Shown here piece by piece: positions 43,518-52,013 of a stretch of DNA of 64,000 bases. The stretch comes from Pseudomonas schmalbachii (GTDB lineage: Bacteria > Pseudomonadota > Gammaproteobacteria > Pseudomonadales > Pseudomonadaceae). The DNA is taken from the NCBI RefSeq assembly GCF_017589465.1, contig NZ_JAELYA010000001.1, positions 62,001 to 126,000 of the forward strand, read 5' to 3'. Position 1 is the stretch's first letter, and every line of letters starts with the position of its first letter. A program made the translations under genes and the position numbers. The notes beneath the pieces are model-generated. The model was given only the letters and a program-made list of their open reading frames with translations. It ran no database searches and was not told the DNA's origin.

Positions 43518-43928
43518 TCAATCGACTGGAATCACCGGCGGCTTGTTCGCATCCTTGAGCAGGAAGACCAGGAACCTGGCGGGCTTTTCCTGGCTGGCGT
43601 TGCGTCCGACCGTGTGGATGTCGTTCGGGCCCTCATGGAAGCTTTGCCCCGGCATCAGGGTGACCTCCTTGCCGCCCTTCACCCCCATGACGATCGAGCC
43701 TTCGAGCACATAGATGAAGCCGTGCGCGTCGTGGCGATGGACCGGGTCGGCACCGCCGGGTGGATACTCGACCGTGATCATCAGCACTTCCTTCCCCGGG
43801 TACTCGGGGAGCGCCTGGACCATCACGGTCTCGACGACCGGTGGTGGCGCGGCGGTTGGCTTGTCCCCGGCCATGACGCCCCCGCAGCACGACAGGGCCA
43901 GCAGGGCGGGCAGATGATGGATTCGCAT
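43518..43928 (-). CDS. Exported cupin protein, probable lipoprotein
   Basis: A 136-residue protein with a lipoprotein-like signal (LPALLALSCCGG, lipobox LALSC) and one cupin domain (PVHRHDAHGFIYVLEGSI, then LMPGQSFHEGPNDIHTVGRN, and the final FLVFLLKDANKPP). The histidines of HRHD and the later H of DIHTV fit metal ligands. Proteins of this kind are common in Pseudomonas and lack a defined reaction. It follows the NmrA-like gene by 29 nt and is probably co-transcribed. Confidence 0.83.
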   Translation of the reverse strand: MRIHHLPALLALSCCGGVMAGDKPTAAPPPVVETVMVQALPEYPGKEVLMITVEYPPGGADPVHRHDAHGFIYVLEGSIVMGVKGGKEVTLMPGQSFHEGPNDIHTVGRNASQEKPARFLVFLLKDANKPPVIPVD

Positions 43929-43957
43929 GTGAGCTCTCCTGTTTCGTGGCCAGCCGG

Positions 43958-44713
43958 CTAGCGCTTCGCCGCGCCACTCTTGAGCCAGTTGTCGAAATGG
44001 ATCGCCCCGAGGATCGGATCTGCGCCAGGGGTCAGCGACTGGTCATCGATCCGCGCGCCGAAGTAGGTGGCCTGGTCATCCGCGATCACCTCCCGCCGGT
44101 CTCCGTTGAACTCAAGGAACGTCCTGACGAACGAGACGAGCGGCTCCCGGTCAGGCCCGGCGACTTCGGTGATCTGGTTGGTGGGACTGCCCTCGGCGAT
44201 CTTCGCCAGCGCCGCCGCGACGTCCGCCGAAGCGATCGGCTGCAGTGCGGCCGTGGTCAGGCGCACGGTGTCGCCCTCGGCGCCGGAGTGGGCAATGGCA
44301 CCGATGAATTCGAAGAACTGCGTGGCCCGCAGGATGGAGTAGGGCACGCCCGCTTCCTCGATCAGCTTCTCCTGGGCCATCTTGGCCCGAAAGTAACCGC
44401 TTTCGAGCATCCGCTCGGTGCCCACGACAGAAAGGGCGACGTGGTGCCTGACCCCGGCGGCCTTCTCCGCGGCGAAGATGTTGCGCCCGGATTTCTCGAA
44501 GAACTCCAGCGCAGCGGCGTCTTCGAACGACGGCGAGTTCGCCACGTCGACGACCACATCGGCGCCTTCCAGCGCTTCCCGCAGGCCTTCGCCGGTGACG
44601 CTGTTGACGCCGGTATTCGGCGAGGCGGCGAGAACTTCGTGTCCCCGTTCGCGCAGGTTGTTGCAGAGCTGGGTGCCGATCAGGCCGGTTCCACCGATTA
44701 CGACGATCTTCAT
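43958..44713 (-). CDS. NmrA-like NAD(P)-binding SDR-family protein
   Basis: A 251-residue atypical SDR with the glycine motif GGTGLIGTQL at residues 8-17 and the segments VVVDVANSPSFED, GYFRAKMAQEKLIEEAGVPY and ILRATQFFEF, which characterise the NmrA/YwnB-like group (NAD(P)H sensors and quinone reductase-like proteins). The classical catalytic tyrosine context is replaced by GYFRAK. A redox-sensing or isomerase/reductase role is possible. It is the first gene of a likely two-gene unit with the exported cupin. Confidence 0.85.
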   Translation of the reverse strand: MKIVVIGGTGLIGTQLCNNLRERGHEVLAASPNTGVNSVTGEGLREALEGADVVVDVANSPSFEDAAALEFFEKSGRNIFAAEKAAGVRHHVALSVVGTERMLESGYFRAKMAQEKLIEEAGVPYSILRATQFFEFIGAIAHSGAEGDTVRLTTAALQPIASADVAAALAKIAEGSPTNQITEVAGPDREPLVSFVRTFLEFNGDRREVIADDQATYFGARIDDQSLTPGADPILGAIHFDNWLKSGAAKR

Positions 44714-44992
44714 GTGTGCCTCCCCATGGGTGGGCGCCGCAGGAATTTCCCGCGGCTTGGGACATGCGCCCGGCCGGCTGGCAGGAGCGTGCGGTCGAGC
44801 GGGTGGCAGGCGCTACGTCGGGCCGGTAGCCAGCGCTGCTGCGTCGACTGTCACGTTAGGCCGGTACGCTGATCCCGCAAAGGACATTGATCGTTGGATT
44901 TCGGCCATGCGGGCGGTCGGGCGGCTGCGCGCCCAGGTCATCCGCGTCTAGGCTGAAGCTGACACGAACAGCCCGGAACAGGTGGTCCCGCC

Positions 44993-45652
44993 ATGTCGCT
45001 CGCGCTCTACGGTCATCCCTTCTCTTCGTACACGCAAAAAGTCCTCATCGCGCTGTACGAGAACGCTACGCCGTTCGAATTCCGCTGCCTTGGGCCGGAC
45101 ACACCGCAGCACGCGGCGGACTGGTTGCGGCTGTGGCCGCTGGGCAAGTTCCCGCTGCTGCTCGACGGGCAGCGCAGCGTCGCCGAGTCGAGCGTCATCA
45201 TCGAGTACCTGCAACTGGCGCACGGTGGCCCCGTGCGCTTGCTGCCCGCCGAACCGATGGTGGCCCTGGACGTACGCTTCCTCGATCGCTTCTTCGACCT
45301 CCACGTGATGAGCCCGATGCAGCATGCGGTGGGCGGGGCGCTGACCGGCGACGCGACGAAACGCCAGGACGCCCTCGCGACCGCTGTGGAGAAACTCGAA
45401 CTCGCCTACGCCTGGCTCGAAGGGCATCTGGCCGGCAGGTCGTGGGCAGCGGGCGAAGACTTCACCCTCGCCGACTGCGCGGCGGCGCCGTCGCTTTTCT
45501 ACGCCGACTGGACGCACCGCATCTCCGACGCCTACCCGGTGCTCCGGGCCTATCGCACGCGCCTGCTGGCCCACCCCTCGTTCGCCCGGGCCGTCGACGA
45601 AGCCCGTCCTTACCGCCCGCTCTTTCCGCTCGGATCGCCCGACCGGGACTGA
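44993..45652 (+). CDS. Glutathione S-transferase family protein
   Basis: A 219-residue GST. The thioredoxin-like N-terminal domain (residues 1-80) starts LALYGHPFSSYTQKVLIALYE, with glutathione contacts KFPLLLDGQ and VAESSVIIEYL. The all-helical C-terminal domain contains WAAGEDFTLADCAAAPSLFY. The serine/tyrosine pair SSYTQ is at the catalytic position of beta/theta-like classes. Substrate unknown; detoxification or dehalogenation are family roles. It is directly followed by a TonB-receptor remnant. Confidence 0.88.
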   Translation: MSLALYGHPFSSYTQKVLIALYENATPFEFRCLGPDTPQHAADWLRLWPLGKFPLLLDGQRSVAESSVIIEYLQLAHGGPVRLLPAEPMVALDVRFLDRFFDLHVMSPMQHAVGGALTGDATKRQDALATAVEKLELAYAWLEGHLAGRSWAAGEDFTLADCAAAPSLFYADWTHRISDAYPVLRAYRTRLLAHPSFARAVDEARPYRPLFPLGSPDRD

Positions 45653-45711
45653 GTCGGTAGGGCACGGCCGGCGCTTTCGCCAGCAGCCTGGGCCGGATGC
45701 GGACCTGACCC

Positions 45712-46182
45712 TTGGCATTCAAAGACCTGAAACTCATGAAGCTGAACCTTTTCGCCGGCTACACCTACAACCACACGGTCGACAGCAAGGACGACGCGAC
45801 CCGGGCCATCTACAGCGGCGTCACCCCCAAGCACCTGTTCAAGCTGTGGGCCACCTATCGCCTGCCGGGCGAGCTGGAGAAATGGAAGGTCGGTGCCGGC
45901 GTCACCGCGCAGAGCGCCAACTATCGCAGCGGCACGGTCGCCACTTTCGATCCGGCGACCCAGAGCTACACCGGCCCGACCGAGGACTACAAGTTCACCC
46001 AGGCCGGCTACGCCATCTGGAATTCCAGCATCGACTACCTCATCGATGAGAACTGGTCGACCACGCTGAACCTCAACAACCTGTTCGACAAACGCTACTA
46101 CCAGACCGTGGGCACCTCGGCCAACGGCAACTTCTACGGTGAACCCAGGAACTTCGTGCTAACCGTGCGCAGCAAGTTCTGA
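45712..46182 (+). pseudogene. 3' remnant of a TonB-dependent siderophore receptor gene
   Basis: About 156 codons encode only the last beta-strands of a TonB-dependent outer-membrane receptor: LNLFAGYTYNHTVDSKDDAT, LWATYRLPGELEKWKVG, NLNNLFDKRYYQTVG and the C-terminal RNFVLTVRSKF with a terminal aromatic residue needed for outer-membrane insertion. The signal peptide, plug and most of the barrel (about 550 residues) are missing, and no start codon with a ribosome binding site fits. The fragment starts 59 bp after the GST gene, so the rest of the receptor was lost by deletion. It most resembles FpvA/FoxA-like siderophore receptors. Confidence 0.85.
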
Positions 46183-46532
46183 CGCAGGATAGCGGCTCTT
46201 GTCGCCTCATGACGAACGCCGCTTCTGGCCGGTTGCAGACTGTCGTGAGCGGCTGCAACCGACCCATTGCTGCCGTTCAAAGAATGGTGGACAAAAGAGC
46301 GTTGTCCACCCTACGCCACTCCAACCATCTGCGTAGGGTGGAAAACTGCGAAGCATTTTCAACCAGGAGGTTTCCAGGCTACCTCGCTGAATCGGCCCTG
46401 ATTCTCTAGACACACCTAAAGGGCGGCTTCTGGCCGCTCTCTGCCGGTCGTGACGGGCAGAAGTCGACCCGAATCGGACATGCGCAGGCGTCATGCATCC
46501 CTGAGTATCTGAGCCGTTCAGGGTGAGATCGC
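46183..46532. repeat. Repeat-filled intergenic region with a 122-bp dispersed repeat
   Basis: The segment 46267-46388 is nearly identical (3 differences in 122 by eye) to 57183-57304. It contains two stems, GGTGGACAA/TTGTCCACC and GGTGGAAAA/TTTTCAACC. Around it lie CGCTTCTGGCC-type repeats (about 46210-46262 and 46426-46480) like those next to the element at 22193. No gene was recognised here. Confidence 0.8.
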
Positions 46533-46775
46533 TTACTCGTAGATCTTGCCGCAGTACAGAAATACAGCGAACTGCTGCCAAGGATTGGACGGCGTAAGCC
46601 CTTGGCTCAGGCCGAAGTCGCTATCTTCCGCCCATGAGATAGCTCCATCCAGAAAGGCTTCTATCGTGGTGTTTTCCCAGCCATTGCCAGTGGCCTTGTC
46701 CGCCGCGAGTGCCCGAGCAAATCTCAGAAAGGTCGCGGAATCGTTGACCTCGTCCAATTGTTCATGAAGCTCCAC
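46533..46775 (-). CDS. Small acidic protein, DUF7660-like
   Basis: An 80-residue protein starting at a GTG (46775) with GGAG six bases upstream; an ATG two bases away is in another frame. Sequence features: LDEVNDSATFLRFARALAAD, WENTTIEAFLDGAISWAED and a C-terminal NPWQQFAVFLYCGKIYE. The pattern of a short N-terminal helix, WEN, and a conserved aromatic end resembles the small DUF7660 family found near toxin-immunity and island genes; this assignment is from memory. It lies between repeat clusters and probably represents an accessory or immunity-type gene. Confidence 0.7.
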   Translation of the reverse strand: MELHEQLDEVNDSATFLRFARALAADKATGNGWENTTIEAFLDGAISWAEDSDFGLSQGLTPSNPWQQFAVFLYCGKIYE

Positions 46776-46846
46776 ATTGTTCTCCGCAAGTTGAGCAGGG
46801 GCCGCGCGTCATTCGCGGTGGGTTAGTTTCTCTCAACCAGAGCCCG

Positions 46847-46874
46847 ATGTCCGCTATTGGCCGAAAGCGGACAT
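46847..46874. repeat. Palindromic repeat ATGTCCGCT/AGCGGACAT
   Basis: A perfect 9-bp stem with the loop ATTGGCCGAA. This is a common intergenic hairpin type in Pseudomonas, usually found near insertion-sequence remnants. The rest of 46776-47005 holds no recognised gene. Confidence 0.65.
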
Positions 46875-47005
46875 TGGTCAACGCCGATGCAATCAATGGT
46901 CAGTTTCGTTGCAATTGGCTGCTCAAGAGCCTGATTAGCCAGCTTGCAGCTGTTCCTGCGTTGCAATGCAGCACGGCCGACGATCAATAGATCGTAGGCA
47001 GGTTC

Positions 47006-47749
47006 TTAGCGCTTCACGCAGACAAACAGTGCATTCCCGGACTGGCCGCCCCAGGGAGTGATCCGTTCGTAGTCATGCTCGAAGACGTGCACCTCGAAGT
47101 GCGGCTGCAACAGCTGCTGCAGCTCGGTGAAGCTCAGGGCGACCATCGCGTGTTCGTCCTGCCAGGCCTGGGTCACCCCCGCCGTGGTCTTCTCGATGCT
47201 GAGGCGCAGCGCCTGCCGCTCGCCCTCGCCGCTGTAGTGCCAGCCGGAACCGAAGGTGAAGTGGCTGCCCTCGTGCTCCACGGTATGGCGCACAAATGAG
47301 CGGTTGTCGATCTGCCGCTTGTCCACCGTGTTGAAGCAGAACACGCCGTCATCCTCAAGCGCGCCGTGCACGCTGGCCAGGCACGCCCGCAGTTGCTCCA
47401 GCCCGGCGTTGTAGTGGATCGAGTAGAGGAAGCAGGTGATCAGATCAACCGGCTCGCCCACTCGGAAGTCCGCCATGTCCTGTCGACTGAACTGTGCCTC
47501 GGGGCAGCGCAGCTGGGCGATATCCAGCATCGGCTGATTGATGTCCAGGCCGGCACTGCGGTAGCCGAAGTCGAGGAAATGGCGCACGTGCGGCCCGGTG
47601 CCACAGGCGAGATCCAGGTGCCTGCGCCCCTGATTGCCGAATAGCTGGTGCAGCCGGTGCACGCTGTGGCTCTGCGCCCGGTAGTCGATGTCGGCGCACA
47701 TCAGGTCGTAGTAGATGGACAGGTCGGTGTACAGCGCGTTGGAGGACAT
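47006..47749 (-). CDS. Class I SAM-dependent methyltransferase
   Basis: A 247-residue methyltransferase starting MSSNALYTDLSIYYDLM. Motif I is HLDLACGTGPHVRHF (about residues 44-58), the acidic motif II follows in GLDINQPML, and DLITCFLYSIHYN corresponds to motif III/post II. The C-terminal part has a beta-rich insertion with FGSGWHYSGEG. The start at 47749 is chosen over an upstream ATG because the first 13 residues there are not family-like. The substrate is unknown; similar proteins methylate small molecules such as sarcosine or glycine, or polyketides. No clear operon partner. Confidence 0.88.
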   Translation of the reverse strand: MSSNALYTDLSIYYDLMCADIDYRAQSHSVHRLHQLFGNQGRRHLDLACGTGPHVRHFLDFGYRSAGLDINQPMLDIAQLRCPEAQFSRQDMADFRVGEPVDLITCFLYSIHYNAGLEQLRACLASVHGALEDDGVFCFNTVDKRQIDNRSFVRHTVEHEGSHFTFGSGWHYSGEGERQALRLSIEKTTAGVTQAWQDEHAMVALSFTELQQLLQPHFEVHVFEHDYERITPWGGQSGNALFVCVKR

Positions 47750-47898
47750 AGGCAGCCAGAGGGTTCGACGGAGGTTTCGGCGCAGCATGGTACCTCACCC
47801 CCGAGCGCTCCCCGCCAAAGAGGTCCGGATATGCGTATTGGAGGCGTGGATCAGCGCATAGTCCAATGCGCTATCCAGCGCCTCCAGGAGTGCCATTG

Positions 47899-48774
47899 TC
47901 AGCCCGACACAGCCTCGATGCCCGGATGCGCATAGGGCGGTAGGACCGGCGCCGGCAGGATGTCGCGCCCGTCCAGCGAATGGACCGTCAGCCCGGCAGA
48001 GAGCGGGAAGTGCAGGCTGTGGGTGAGCAGTCCGGTGCGCTCGCTGGCGGGCAGGTGACAAAGCGCCAGGGCCGTCTCGGCCAGGTACTCCACCCGCTCG
48101 GTCGGGTAGTCGTCCGGGATGTAGCGGGCGGCACCCGGTGTGAGGATCGCGGTGCTTGGCGCAACCAGATTGACCGCGATGTCGTCGGCTTCCAGTTCGG
48201 CCGCCGGTCCCTGGGTAAAGCGCGCCAGTGCCGCCTTGGCCGCGGCGTAGACGCTGATGCCGCCTGCCCGCGCGAAGTCGTCGTAGGGCTTGAGCGGTGG
48301 AAGGGCAGTGACCGAGCCGAGGTTGACTATCCAGCCGGCGCCGCGCTGGCGCATCAGCGGTATCGAGGCCTTGCACAGCGCAAAGGGAATGCGCAGGTAG
48401 TGGTCCAGCGTGCGTTCGTATACCTCCAGTGGCATGTCTTCTACGCGGCTGTAGTCCGCCACTCCGGCATTGTTCACCAGGATATCCAGTCCGCCGGCTA
48501 CCTGCGCGGCGCGGGCCGGCAGGGCATCGCGCTCGGCCGCGTTGCACAGGTCCGCCGCGAGCGGGATCGCACGGCCGCCGGCCTGCTCGATCAGGGCCAC
48601 GGTTTCGGCCAGGGTCCCGCTCATGTTCGCCGAGTGCTCCAGGCTGCGCGCCGCGACCACCACGGTGGCGCCTTCGGCGGCAAGACGCTGGGCGATGGCA
48701 CGGCCGATGCCGCGACTGGCACCGGTCACCAGTGCGACCTTGCCGGCAAGCTTGGGGGTACGGGGATGGTGCAT
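47899..48774 (-). CDS. Short-chain dehydrogenase/reductase (SDR), long form
   Basis: A 291-residue SDR with TGASRGIG at residues 17-24, NNAG, and the catalytic S in NLGSVTA and Y in SVYAAAKA. It is about 40 residues longer than classical SDRs and lacks the usual V-DGG end; instead it ends AGLTVHSLDGRDILPAPVLP. It follows the AraC regulator gene on the same strand after 80 bp, and that regulator is divergent from a three-gene operon including a quinone oxidoreductase. All may belong to one catabolic pathway (inference). Substrate unknown. Confidence 0.85.
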   Translation of the reverse strand: MHHPRTPKLAGKVALVTGASRGIGRAIAQRLAAEGATVVVAARSLEHSANMSGTLAETVALIEQAGGRAIPLAADLCNAAERDALPARAAQVAGGLDILVNNAGVADYSRVEDMPLEVYERTLDHYLRIPFALCKASIPLMRQRGAGWIVNLGSVTALPPLKPYDDFARAGGISVYAAAKAALARFTQGPAAELEADDIAVNLVAPSTAILTPGAARYIPDDYPTERVEYLAETALALCHLPASERTGLLTHSLHFPLSAGLTVHSLDGRDILPAPVLPPYAHPGIEAVSG

Positions 48775-48854
48775 GGTTCATCTCCTCTGGGTTGGATGAA
48801 CCGATTGTGCGAATGCCGGCCTCCAGCGGCCGGCATCCGCTCACTCAGGCAGCG

Positions 48855-49862
48855 CTACCGGATCGCTCGATTGGCGTTTCGGTAGTGGCTTGGCGGATGG
48901 CCCGTCAGCCGAACCATGGCGCGACGCATCGCGGCAGCGTTGCTGAACCCCAGGTGCCCGGCCACCCGTTCGATGGGCCACTCGGTGCTCTGCAGGTAAT
49001 GCTTCGCCGCTTCCAGCAGGCAGGCTTCACGCAGGCTGCGATAGCTGCTGCCTTCGGCGTGAAGTCGCCGGCGCAGCGTGGCCACGCTGATGGACAGGGC
49101 GGCGCTGAGCTCCCGTTGGGTCGGCAGGGGCGCCTGCCGTGCGAGGGAGGCATCGATGAAGCTGCGTACCTGCTGCGCCAGCGGCACGTTCGAGGCCGGT
49201 TCGCCAGAGGCCAGGCGGAACGGGAAGTCCACCAGGAAGGCTTCCAGCTCCGCCGGCCGGCGGCGCACCGGGCGCTGCAGCAGTTCGGCGTCGAAAACGA
49301 AACCATAGGCCTGCTGGCCGACCTCCACTGGGCAGTCGAACAGGCTGAGGAAGGGGATGGCGTCTTCGCGGTTCGGATGGCCGAGGAAGTTCCGCTGCGG
49401 GCGTATGGGTTCGCGGATCAGCCAGGCGAACAGGCGCTGGTAGAACAGCAGCCCGGTGACATCGACCAGGCAGGCCGCCGGGCTGTGCCGCCGACGCAGC
49501 GAGTCCATGCGAAACACAGCGGCATTCCCGTCCATGGAAAGGCTCAGCGCCCCGGCGCGCGGGTGCAGCATCGCGCAGAAGTCGGCGGCACAGTGGATGG
49601 CGTCGGCCAGCATCCGGCAACTCAGCACGCAACGGCAGAGCAGGTCCGCCTCGCGCTTGCTCATCGGCGCATGGCCGTCGCCCTGCGCGACCTGGGCTTC
49701 CAGATGTTCGATGGCCGAACGATACAGGGCGGCGAATGCCCCGGCCGACAGGTGCCCGGCCGCGTCGGCCATTGCTGCGTTGTCAGCCCCGCTGCGGCGC
49801 AATTCATCCAGCAGGCGGGTGCCGAGGCCGGTGGTGGGTGCAGGTTCGGAGCGATGGGGCAT
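48855..49862 (-). CDS. AraC-family transcriptional regulator, OruR-like
   Basis: A 335-residue regulator with the PF12625-type N-terminal ligand domain (GHLSAGAFAALYRSAIEHLE, then FYQRLFAWLIREPIRPQRNF) and a C-terminal AraC helix-turn-helix pair (LSAALSISVATLRRRLHAEG and VAGHLGFSNAAAMRRAMVRL). It is divergent from the small-Dabb/quinone-oxidoreductase operon at 49970 (107-bp gap) and probably activates it and the SDR gene behind it. Ligand unknown. Confidence 0.9.
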   Translation of the reverse strand: MPHRSEPAPTTGLGTRLLDELRRSGADNAAMADAAGHLSAGAFAALYRSAIEHLEAQVAQGDGHAPMSKREADLLCRCVLSCRMLADAIHCAADFCAMLHPRAGALSLSMDGNAAVFRMDSLRRRHSPAACLVDVTGLLFYQRLFAWLIREPIRPQRNFLGHPNREDAIPFLSLFDCPVEVGQQAYGFVFDAELLQRPVRRRPAELEAFLVDFPFRLASGEPASNVPLAQQVRSFIDASLARQAPLPTQRELSAALSISVATLRRRLHAEGSSYRSLREACLLEAAKHYLQSTEWPIERVAGHLGFSNAAAMRRAMVRLTGHPPSHYRNANRAIR

Positions 49863-49969
49863 ACGAGTCAGCCTGAGCGGTTCGGTGATGCTTGGTGATC
49901 GATCGGGTAGCGGTCCGGTCGGACACGAGCATGCAGGATAGCCATCGAATTTGGCAAAGGTCCTGATCG

Positions 49970-50311
49970 ATGATTCACCTTCTTGACGAACTCACTCTCG
50001 ATGCGGGCGACGTGAAACACGTCCTGGCGCTGCTCGACGAAGAATTGCTGCCGGGCCGTGCGGAACCGGTTCCTCAACTCGTGAACCGCTGGGTTTCGCC
50101 ACCGGTGGTGGTGCCCGGTGTGGCCACCACGCTCTGGCTGCTCTGGCAGGTGCCCGATGTCATGGCGTATTACCGGATGCGCGGCAACCCCGGCTCGACG
50201 CCGGAAGTCTGGCCAAAGGTCGACCGCTTCTGCAGTAGCCGCCGGCGCCACATCCTGACTGACGCCGGGACAATGCTGCCGATGCCGGGAGAGGTCGCTC
50301 ATGCAGTCTGA
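49970..50311 (+). CDS. Small protein, first gene of an AraC-controlled operon
   Basis: A 113-residue protein, MIHLLDELTLDAGDVKHVLA onward, with one hydrophobic stretch (VVVPGVATTLWLLWQVPDVM) and a C-terminal segment HILTDAGTMLPMPG. The overall pattern resembles a ferredoxin-like Dabb or NIPSNAP small fold, but no firm family assignment is possible. It overlaps the next gene, which is a clearer Dabb-type protein, by 11 nt, so the two products are probably made in equal amounts and may form a heteromer. Confidence 0.7.
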   Translation: MIHLLDELTLDAGDVKHVLALLDEELLPGRAEPVPQLVNRWVSPPVVVPGVATTLWLLWQVPDVMAYYRMRGNPGSTPEVWPKVDRFCSSRRRHILTDAGTMLPMPGEVAHAV

Positions 50312-50897
50312 AGTCGCACAGGTCTATCTCTCGGCGGATGCCGACATGCCTACCTTCGAACTGGCCCTGGAGCGCTGGCGCCAGGCCCATCCGGGTGCCT
50401 TCGCCGGTCGCAATCTGCCCGGTTGCTGGGGCGCGGGGGACTTCAGCATCGAACTGCGCGGGCACGACGCAGCCAGTCTGCAAGCGTTGCCGGGGATAGA
50501 GGGGGTGGACCGGCTCAGCCATGTCCGCATAGGTGGCGGCGAGCGCGCACCGGGCCTATCCGGAGGTGTCCTGCGCACGCTGCTGCTGCGGGTACGGGCG
50601 GACGTTCCGGCAGGTCAGGTGGAAGCGCTGGAGCGCGAACTGCTGGCGATGCCCGACTACATGGCGGGCATCCGCAACTGGCAACTCTGCCGCGTCACTT
50701 CCGCCAGCGACTGGACTCATGTCTGGCAGCAGGAGTTCGCCGAGGTGGGCGATCTGCACGGCGAATACCTGCTGCATCCCTATCACTGGGGCTGGGTCGA
50801 CCGCCGGTTCGATCCGGCCTTCCCGGAGTGGACGGTCGAGGCCATCTGCCATGCGTACTGCCCGCTGCCGGAAAGCATCCTGACCGCGGCGCAATAA
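50301..50897 (+). CDS. Dabb-like (dimeric alpha-beta barrel) protein
   Basis: A 198-residue protein that appears to hold two ferredoxin-like halves. The second half contains LRTLLLRVRADVPAGQVEAL, ELLAMPDYMAGIRNWQL, TSASDWTHVWQQEFAEV and GEYLLHPYHWGWVDRRFD, which fits the stress-responsive A/B-barrel (Dabb) family. Members include small hydrolase-, cyclase- and peroxidase-like proteins and many of unknown role. It overlaps the upstream small gene and lies 43 nt before the quinone oxidoreductase. The context suggests a step in degradation of a ring or carbonyl compound (inference). Confidence 0.75.
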   Translation: MQSEVAQVYLSADADMPTFELALERWRQAHPGAFAGRNLPGCWGAGDFSIELRGHDAASLQALPGIEGVDRLSHVRIGGGERAPGLSGGVLRTLLLRVRADVPAGQVEALERELLAMPDYMAGIRNWQLCRVTSASDWTHVWQQEFAEVGDLHGEYLLHPYHWGWVDRRFDPAFPEWTVEAICHAYCPLPESILTAAQ

Positions 50898-50940
50898 GTG
50901 AATGCCGCATAGACGGCAATCGAACAATGGAGAAATGAAG

Positions 50941-51915
50941 ATGCGTGCAGTGGTAATGGAACGCCTCGGAGGCACCGAGGTTCTGCAACTGGCCGACCTG
51001 GAATGCCCCCGGCCCGGACCGGGTGAAGTGCTTGTGCGAGTGGCCTGCGCCGGGGTCAATCCGGCCGACTGGAAATGCCGGGAGGGCTACCTGGGCGCCT
51101 TCTTCGAATACCGCTTCCCCTTCGTTCTGGGGTTCGACCTGTCCGGGACGGTCAGCGCGGTGGGCGAGGGCGTGCACGATCTGCCGGTGGGGACGCGGGT
51201 GTTCGCGCAGAGCGATGTCGGCGCCGGGAAGTGGGGCTCCTATGCCGAGTACGCCTGCGTTTCGCGCACATCCGTCGTGGAGATGCCGGCCAACCTCGAC
51301 TTCGCCGCCGCTGCGGCCGTCCCCACGCCGGCCCTGGCGGCCTGGGCCGGATTGTTCGACGAGGGCGGACTGCAACCCGGGATGAAGGTGCTGGTCCACG
51401 GCGGCGGCAGCGCGGTCGGAGGCTTCGCCGTTCAACTCGCCCGCTGGGCCGGAGCGACCGTCGCCACCACCTGCGGCCCGGACAACCTGGCGTGTGTGCG
51501 TGATCTGGGTGCCGAGCTGGCTATCGACTATCGCAGCGAGGACATCGCGTCGGCATTGCGCCGCTGGGCGCCCGAAGGGGTCGACCTGGTGCTCGACTGC
51601 ATCGGCTCCGGCAGCCTGCCCGACGCGCTCGGCCTGTTGCGCCAGGGCGGCATCCTGGTCGCGATTCTCACCCTGGTGCCGGACGATGCAGGGCCGAACC
51701 ATCTCGAAGCTGCGCAGAACGGCCTGCGTACGGCAGTCGCCTACAGCCGTATGCCCAGCGGCGCGACCCTGGGGAAAATCGCCGAGCTGCTGGCGTCCGG
51801 AGATTTGCGCCCACCACGCCTGGAAGTGTTGCCGCTGGCCGAAGTCGCGACGGCCCATGAACGCCTGCAGCAGGGCAGGGCGCGCAGCAAGCAGGTTTTG
51901 CAGGTTGCCGAGTGA
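50941..51915 (+). CDS. NADP-dependent quinone oxidoreductase (MDR superfamily, zeta-crystallin-like)
   Basis: A 324-residue medium-chain reductase without the structural-zinc cysteines. The N-terminal GroES-like domain contains LVRVACAGVNPADWKCREG and GFDLSGTVSAVGEGV; the Rossmann domain contains LVHGGGSAVGGFAVQLARW. The start at 50941 has GGAG with 8-nt spacing; an ATG two codons earlier has its ribosome binding site too close. It reduces quinones or alpha,beta-unsaturated carbonyls with NADPH. It is the last gene of the operon with the two Dabb-type genes. Confidence 0.9.
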   Translation: MRAVVMERLGGTEVLQLADLECPRPGPGEVLVRVACAGVNPADWKCREGYLGAFFEYRFPFVLGFDLSGTVSAVGEGVHDLPVGTRVFAQSDVGAGKWGSYAEYACVSRTSVVEMPANLDFAAAAAVPTPALAAWAGLFDEGGLQPGMKVLVHGGGSAVGGFAVQLARWAGATVATTCGPDNLACVRDLGAELAIDYRSEDIASALRRWAPEGVDLVLDCIGSGSLPDALGLLRQGGILVAILTLVPDDAGPNHLEAAQNGLRTAVAYSRMPSGATLGKIAELLASGDLRPPRLEVLPLAEVATAHERLQQGRARSKQVLQVAE

Positions 51916-52013
51916 ACTGATGTGTGGTCTGGGTCTGCCCCGGCTCCCTCTGTAGCCGGTGGCCAGCCAGGCCGTAGTAGCAACCGGCTGCACATAGCCA
52001 AAGCCATTGGAAA

